Assembly: GCA_018224415.1 (NCBI GenBank)
Contig: JAGTUZ010000035.1
Span: 1-10,839, forward strand
Reading direction: 5' to 3'
DNA: 10,839 nucleotides
Source: Bacteroidota bacterium
GTDB lineage: Bacteria; Bacteroidota; Ignavibacteria; SZUA-365
Made by a program: the position numbers and the translations under genes. Shown here piece by piece: positions 6,931 through 10,839 of this stretch (position 1 is the first letter of the stretch; every line of letters begins with the position of its first letter). The notes under the pieces are model-generated. The model was not told where the DNA came from. It made no database searches and was given only the letters and a program-made list of their open reading frames with translations.

Positions 6931-7182
6931 ATAGGACAAGAAACATCTGAATATCTTGTAATGTGAAGTTAATGCAGCTTTCATGTTGCCGGGCCGATCG
7001 GAATATATATTGCATACCGCAACAGTTCACGTGTTAGCCTCGCTGAATGACGTCCGCCGGAAAGAGAGAGCCGGCGACGTCCGAGAGAACAGCGAAGACG
7101 TCATGAGAGAGGAAAGGCGCACGTGGATACAAATCGGAATTCATAAACGAGCAGAAACGCTCGACACATAAGAGGTGCGCAA
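6931..7182 (+). promoter_or_regulatory. Promoter and structured leader region of the 7183 gene
   Basis: After the terminator come AT-rich 'GAATATATATTGCAT' (7001-7015) with TATATT (7006-7011) as a possible -10, and TTGCCG (6986-6991) as a poorly spaced (14 bp) -35. The leader then holds three GACGTC copies at 7049-7054, 7076-7081 and 7097-7102. Copies 1 and 2 close a stem (GACGTC-C-GCCGG with CCGGC-GACGTC, one bulged C) around a purine loop AAAGAGAGAG. Copies 1 and 3 are complementary over eight bases (ATGACGTC 7047-7054, GACGTCAT 7097-7104), so the two folds compete. A smaller hairpin, CGAGC (7148-7152) with GCTCG (7159-7163), sits just before the ribosome site AGAGGT (7171-7176). No gene is seen in this stretch. 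Confidence 0.45.
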
Positions 7183-8460
7183 ATGCTGATACACTCCCAC
7201 ATCCGCGCGGGGGCGGGGAAGATTTTACTGTTGGCCTTGCTGTGGACCGCCGTCTCGGCAGTCCCGGCATGGGCACAGTACACACCGGCCGCCTGGCCAG
7301 TTACCTTCATCGACTACACCGACAGTACTGGAAGCTACATCCAGGATGTGAGCGACCAGAATCCGTCGTACACGGATATCATCTTCTCCTCATCGACGCC
7401 GAGTTCCGTCGCGGTGGCCTGTGACGGAACGACCGCTTTCTTCCGCATCCAGCTGGCCGAGAATCCCTGGCGGACGGGCGGGCAGGGGAGTTGGGCGCCG
7501 TATGCCTGGGTTGTCGCGATGAGCGATTCCTCGGGCAGCGGGGCTCCCGTCGGACATGTCTCCGTCACCGCTTCGGGGAGTACCCTCGACGTGGAAATCA
7601 ATGACACGAACAGTGATTATATCATCTACACATACGCAAAAACGAACGCCAATCCCGCAGCCGTACGTTCCGTTCAGGCCGGACTGTCTGGATACTACTA
7701 CATCGACTTCCAGGTGCCGATCGCGGCGCTGACCACGTATCTCGGTATCGACATCTACAGTACCCTCCGGTTTTTTTATGGGAGTTCGGCCTCGGGCGGG
7801 ACGATCAACAAGGATTACATGACCGGAAGCGCCGTAGACTTCCTCGGGCTGACCACCACGAACTTCAGCGGAATCTACCACGGCGGCCTCACACCGAACC
7901 CGGTGGAACTGACCGCGTTTACCGCTCACGTGAAGGACCAGACCACTCTGCTGCGCTGGCGTACGGCCTCAGAGCTCAACAATTTCGGTTTTGAAGTCGA
8001 ACGTTCTACAGACGCGCATGCATGGGAAATGATCGGTTTCGTGCCGGGCGCGGGGACCTCGAGTAGTCCGCGCAGCTACGACTTCGCCGATCGACACCTC
8101 CCGCTCACCGGAGCGATCCGGTACCGTCTGCGACAGGTCGATCGTGACGGCAGCTTCGAGTACTCCCCGATCGTGTTGGTGCATCCCGGCCTGCGGAACA
8201 CGCAGGGAATCACTGGGAGCTTTCCGTCGCCTGCGAGGTCGCAGACCACGGTCAACTACACCGTCACCACACCGGGAAACATCGCGCTCACGATTCATGA
8301 TCTCGCGGGACGGCAAGTGAAACAGCTCGCCGAGAACAATGCGGAGGTCGGTACCCACTCCGCCACGTTTGATGTCGGGACGCTCCCGCGTGGCATGTAT
8401 CTGCTGCACCTTCGCCAGGCAGAGACGATCCATGTGCATCCACTTCTCGTAACGCGATGA
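7183..8460 (+). CDS. Secreted T9SS-tailed beta-rich surface protein, second of the paralogous pair
   Basis: This 425-residue protein has a signal peptide of about 31 residues (KILLLALLWTAVSAVPAWA, cleaved before Q32). Residues about 33-235 carry the same unassigned beta-rich domain as the upstream neighbour: 'FFRIQLAENP', 'YAWVVAMSDSSGSGAPVG', 'YYIDFQVPIAALTTYLGID', 'NKDYMTGS'. Residues about 238-335 are the Ig-like module ('NPVELTAFTAHVKD', 'LRWRTASELNNFGFEVERS', 'MIGFVPGAG', 'YRLRQVDRDG'). Residues about 345-425 are a T9SS type A tail that has lost the YPNPF start ('SFPSPARSQTTVNYTV') but keeps 'IHDLAGRQV' and 'LPRGMYLLHL'. The start is well supported by AGAGGT six bases upstream of ATG. 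It ends in TGA before a strong terminator. The function is not recognised; a surface-displayed binding protein is a guess from domain type. Confidence 0.88.
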   Translation: MLIHSHIRAGAGKILLLALLWTAVSAVPAWAQYTPAAWPVTFIDYTDSTGSYIQDVSDQNPSYTDIIFSSSTPSSVAVACDGTTAFFRIQLAENPWRTGGQGSWAPYAWVVAMSDSSGSGAPVGHVSVTASGSTLDVEINDTNSDYIIYTYAKTNANPAAVRSVQAGLSGYYYIDFQVPIAALTTYLGIDIYSTLRFFYGSSASGGTINKDYMTGSAVDFLGLTTTNFSGIYHGGLTPNPVELTAFTAHVKDQTTLLRWRTASELNNFGFEVERSTDAHAWEMIGFVPGAGTSSSPRSYDFADRHLPLTGAIRYRLRQVDRDGSFEYSPIVLVHPGLRNTQGITGSFPSPARSQTTVNYTVTTPGNIALTIHDLAGRQVKQLAENNAEVGTHSATFDVGTLPRGMYLLHLRQAETIHVHPLLVTR

Positions 8461-8512
8461 TACGATCAGGGAGGCGAGGGACGAAATAGAAGCGAGAAGA
8501 CGATTTTTCCGC

Positions 8513-8566
8513 CATGCAGCGGACGGCCGAGAGTGAGAGAGAGGCCGTCCGCTGCATGCATTTTCT
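8513..8566 (+). terminator. Rho-independent terminator after the 7183 gene
   Basis: A 16-bp perfect stem (CATGCAGCGGACGGCC at 8513-8528 with its complement at 8543-8558) closes a 14-base purine-rich loop (GAGAGTGAGAGAGA). It is followed by CA and then TTTTCT. It lies 52 bases after the stop and isolates the surface-protein block from uvrA. The two-base gap before the T-run is slightly unusual, but the stem is very strong. Confidence 0.8.
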
Positions 8567-8671
8567 GCGCGACAACCATTTTCCGTGTGAACCGTTTTGC
8601 TGGTGCTGCTTGTTTTTCCATTTTAGAAGATTGGAATCACTGCAACAGAAGTCGGGTTTTTCCCAGGAACG
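8567..8671 (+). other. Leader upstream of uvrA
   Basis: This 105-bp stretch must contain the uvrA promoter if the preceding terminator is efficient. TTGCTG (8597-8602) and TTTTAG (8621-8626) are the nearest promoter-like hexamers but fit poorly. AGGA (8665-8668) is a ribosome site only three bases before the ATG, which is closer than usual. No LexA-like palindrome is visible, so SOS control is not supported. Confidence 0.4.
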
Positions 8672-10839
8672 ATGGAACAGCAATTCATCACCATCCGCGG
8701 TGCGCGGGAACACAATCTCAAGAACATCGATCTCGACATCCCGAGAAAAAAACTGGTGGTCATCACCGGTCTCTCCGGATCCGGGAAGTCGAGTCTTGCC
8801 TTCGATACCATCTACGCCGAAGGGCAGCGCCGCTATGTCGAGAGTCTGTCCGCTTACGCTCGGCAGTTCCTTGGCAGCATGCAACGGCCGGATGTCGACA
8901 ATATCGACGGTCTGAGTCCCGCCATTTCCATCGAACAGAAAACCGTGAGTCGCAATCCGCGTTCGACGGTCGGCACGGTCACGGAAATTTACGACTACCT
9001 GCGCCTGCTGTTCGCCCGCGCCGGCGTGCAGCACTGTCCGAACGACGGCTCACCGGTGCAGCGGCAGAGTCTCGACCAGATGGTCGACCGCCTGCTCGGG
9101 TACGACAAAGGTGCGCGTCTTGTCGTTCTTGCTCCCGTGGTGCGAGGACGCAAGGGACATTACCGCGAGCTGTTCGAGCAGATCCAGAAAGACGGATTTA
9201 CGAAGGTGCGGGTCGATGGCGAAATGCAGGAGATCGTCGACGACATGAAGGTCGACCGCTACAAGATCCACAACATCGAAATCGTGGTCGACCGTCTCGT
9301 TGTCAATCCCGAAGCACGGTCCCGTCTCGCAGATTCGATCGAAATCGCCTTGAAATTCGGTGACGGTGTCGTCATCGTCGAGGTCGACGGCACGGATGTG
9401 CTGATGAGCCGGAAGAATTCCTGTCCTGTCTGCGGATCAAGCTATGAGGAACCCGCGCCGAATTCCTTTTCCTTCAATTCGCCGTACGGCGCCTGTCCCA
9501 CCTGCGACGGGCTGGGAGAACGCAGGGAATTCGATCTGGATCTCATCATTCCCGACATCGCGAAATCACTCAACCAGGAAGGACTCGCGCCGCTGGGCAA
9601 GCCGCGGCGCACGTGGTGGTGGGCGCAGATCCACGCGGTCGCAGAGAAATACGGCTTCGATCTTGACACGCCGCTGAGTGACATCAGCGAAGAGGCGATG
9701 CAGACACTGCTGCACGGCAGCGGCAAGGAGAAATACCGCATTTCCTACACGCATCCCGACGGACGCGTGACGCTTTACAACCACAGTATCGCCGGCGTAT
9801 TGGCGAGCCTGAAGCAGTACTACGAAAACACAACCTCGAACGGTATCCGGGAGTGGGCCGAATCGTTCATGGGCACGAAGGAATGCGCGTCCTGCCACGG
9901 CGGTCGGCTGCGGCCAGAGAGCCTTTCGGTGCTGATGGACGGTCACTCCATTCACGACGTGACAAGCGCTTCGGTCAAAGAGGCCATGCAGCTCTTCGAG
10001 GGTCTGGGCCTGACGCCGCGCCAGAAAGAAATTGGCGCACAGATCATCAAGGAAATCACATCCCGTCTGTCGTTCCTTTCGAATGTCGGCCTCGATTACC
10101 TTACGCTCGATCGCACTGCCCGCTCGCTGTCCGGCGGCGAGGCCCAGCGTATCCGCCTGGCCACACAGATCGGAACGCAGCTTGTCGGCGTGCTGTACAT
10201 TCTCGACGAACCGTCGATCGGACTGCATCAACGCGACAACACCCGCCTGATCGATTCGCTCAAGCAGCTGCGCGATCTCGGCAATTCCGTGATCGTCGTC
10301 GAACATGATCGAGAGATGATCGAAAGCGCCGATCATGTCATCGACCTTGGACCGGCAGCAGGAGAATTCGGCGGGGAAGTCGTTGCCGAAGGAACGGTGA
10401 AGATGCTGCTGGGCAGTAATGGAAAGCGCCGGGCAGGGAAGGACAATCCCGTGTCGGGAAGCGAGGCACCCGCGCGCAAGGCAAACAGCACGACCGAGGC
10501 GGAAATGCTTCGTCATCTCGCCGGCAAGGGGTCCCTCACCGCGGCGTATCTCAAGGGAACCCAGTCCATCGCCGTTCCCGCGCACCGGCGCATGGGGAGC
10601 GGGGAACGTCTTGTCCTGCGCGGTGCGCGCGGACACAACCTCAAACAGGTCGATCTATTGCTTCCGCTCGGCACGTTCATCTGCGTCACCGGGGTGAGCG
10701 GGTCCGGAAAATCGAGCCTCATCAACGAAACGCTGTATCCATTGCTCGCGAAACATATTTATAAATCGTCCACGGCCATCCTGCCGCATGCCGGCATCGA
10801 GGGGCTTGCGTTTATCGACAAGGTGATCGACATCGACCA
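8672..10839 (+). CDS. uvrA: UvrA, excinuclease ABC subunit A (3' partial)
   Basis: UvrA is the ATP-dependent DNA damage sensor of nucleotide excision repair. It acts as a dimer and loads UvrB at lesions in the cytoplasm. The visible 722 codons have no stop and run off the right edge. The first ABC half has Walker A GLSGSGKS (33-40), followed by 'SLAFDTIYAEGQRRYVESLS'. A zinc module is formed by CPVC (251-254) and CPTC (275-278). The insertion domain is followed by 'CASCHGGRLRPE'. The ABC signature LSGGEAQR is at 486-493, with Walker B and D-loop 'ILDEPSIGLHQRDN' from 510. The second half begins 'LRGARGHNLKQVDLLLP' with Walker A GVSGSGKS (674-681). Since E. coli UvrA has 940 residues, about 220 residues including the second zinc finger and second signature should lie beyond the window. 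An unusually long polar linker lies at about 575-619. The start is fixed by 'MEQQFITIRGAREHNLKNI', typical of the family. Confidence 0.97.
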   Translation, partial: MEQQFITIRGAREHNLKNIDLDIPRKKLVVITGLSGSGKSSLAFDTIYAEGQRRYVESLSAYARQFLGSMQRPDVDNIDGLSPAISIEQKTVSRNPRSTVGTVTEIYDYLRLLFARAGVQHCPNDGSPVQRQSLDQMVDRLLGYDKGARLVVLAPVVRGRKGHYRELFEQIQKDGFTKVRVDGEMQEIVDDMKVDRYKIHNIEIVVDRLVVNPEARSRLADSIEIALKFGDGVVIVEVDGTDVLMSRKNSCPVCGSSYEEPAPNSFSFNSPYGACPTCDGLGERREFDLDLIIPDIAKSLNQEGLAPLGKPRRTWWWAQIHAVAEKYGFDLDTPLSDISEEAMQTLLHGSGKEKYRISYTHPDGRVTLYNHSIAGVLASLKQYYENTTSNGIREWAESFMGTKECASCHGGRLRPESLSVLMDGHSIHDVTSASVKEAMQLFEGLGLTPRQKEIGAQIIKEITSRLSFLSNVGLDYLTLDRTARSLSGGEAQRIRLATQIGTQLVGVLYILDEPSIGLHQRDNTRLIDSLKQLRDLGNSVIVVEHDREMIESADHVIDLGPAAGEFGGEVVAEGTVKMLLGSNGKRRAGKDNPVSGSEAPARKANSTTEAEMLRHLAGKGSLTAAYLKGTQSIAVPAHRRMGSGERLVLRGARGHNLKQVDLLLPLGTFICVTGVSGSGKSSLINETLYPLLAKHIYKSSTAILPHAGIEGLAFIDKVIDID

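Noticed and set aside
6007..6984. Minus-strand open frame (325 codons) opposite the 5590 gene
   Set aside because: It runs through the terminator hairpin at 6901-6930 and is Arg/His/Val-rich with no domain pattern, while the plus strand encodes a clear T9SS-tailed protein.
8533..9363. Plus-strand open frame (276 codons) overlapping the start of uvrA in another frame
   Set aside because: It begins in the terminator loop and is a low-complexity Arg/Ser-rich shadow of uvrA codons.
9566..10636. Long minus-strand open frame (356 codons) opposite uvrA
   Set aside because: It is antisense to strongly conserved uvrA coding sequence, has no signal of any family and no ribosome site. Long antisense frames are expected in GC-rich coding DNA.
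1..10839. CRISPR array, tRNA or rRNA genes, insertion sequence, prophage or defence system
   Set aside because: No regularly spaced direct repeats, cloverleaf sequence, transposase or integrase motifs, or defence domains were seen on either strand.

Overview
The window looks like chromosome from a moderately GC-rich member of the Bacteroidota/Chlorobiota/Ignavibacteria (FCB) side of the bacterial tree. The evidence is a cluster of secreted proteins with C-terminal beta-sandwich tails of the type IX secretion system (T9SS type A) kind, signal peptides cleaved just before glutamine, and a UvrA whose insertion domain resembles Bacteroidota homologues as I remember them. I cannot name a genus from sequence alone.

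Layout. (1) 1-1551 (+) is the 3' part of a multi-pass membrane protein with a soluble TPR-like C-terminus. It runs off the left edge. (2) 3634-1535 (-) is a probable two-gene operon. It encodes a secreted beta-propeller-like protein with a fibronectin III domain, then a small secreted protein that is mostly a T9SS sorting tail. The last gene converges on gene 1 and overlaps its 3' end by 17 bp. (3) A 289-bp divergent spacer separates that operon from 3924-5363 (+), a secreted alpha/beta-hydrolase with a recognisable Ser-Asp-His triad, fused to the same kind of sorting module. (4) 5590-6846 and 7183-8460 (+) are two tandem paralogues. Each has a signal peptide, an unassigned beta-rich domain, a conserved 'VELT.F.A' immunoglobulin-like module and a T9SS tail. 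Each has its own upstream control region and ends at a clear hairpin terminator. (5) 8672 to the right edge (+) is uvrA, truncated by the window end after 722 codons.

Five consecutive genes therefore encode envelope or secreted proteins, four of them with T9SS tails. They form an accessory surface block between a membrane-protein gene and a housekeeping DNA-repair gene. The hydrolase is the only one with an obvious enzymatic function. The others look like surface display or binding proteins.

The most notable non-coding signals are a 49-bp perfect odd palindrome (5459-5507) touching the -35 box of the promoter proposed for the 5590 gene, and a structured leader with three GACGTC copies (7047-7104) before the 7183 gene. 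I see no tRNA, rRNA, CRISPR array, insertion sequence or phage gene, and no evidence for a defence system.
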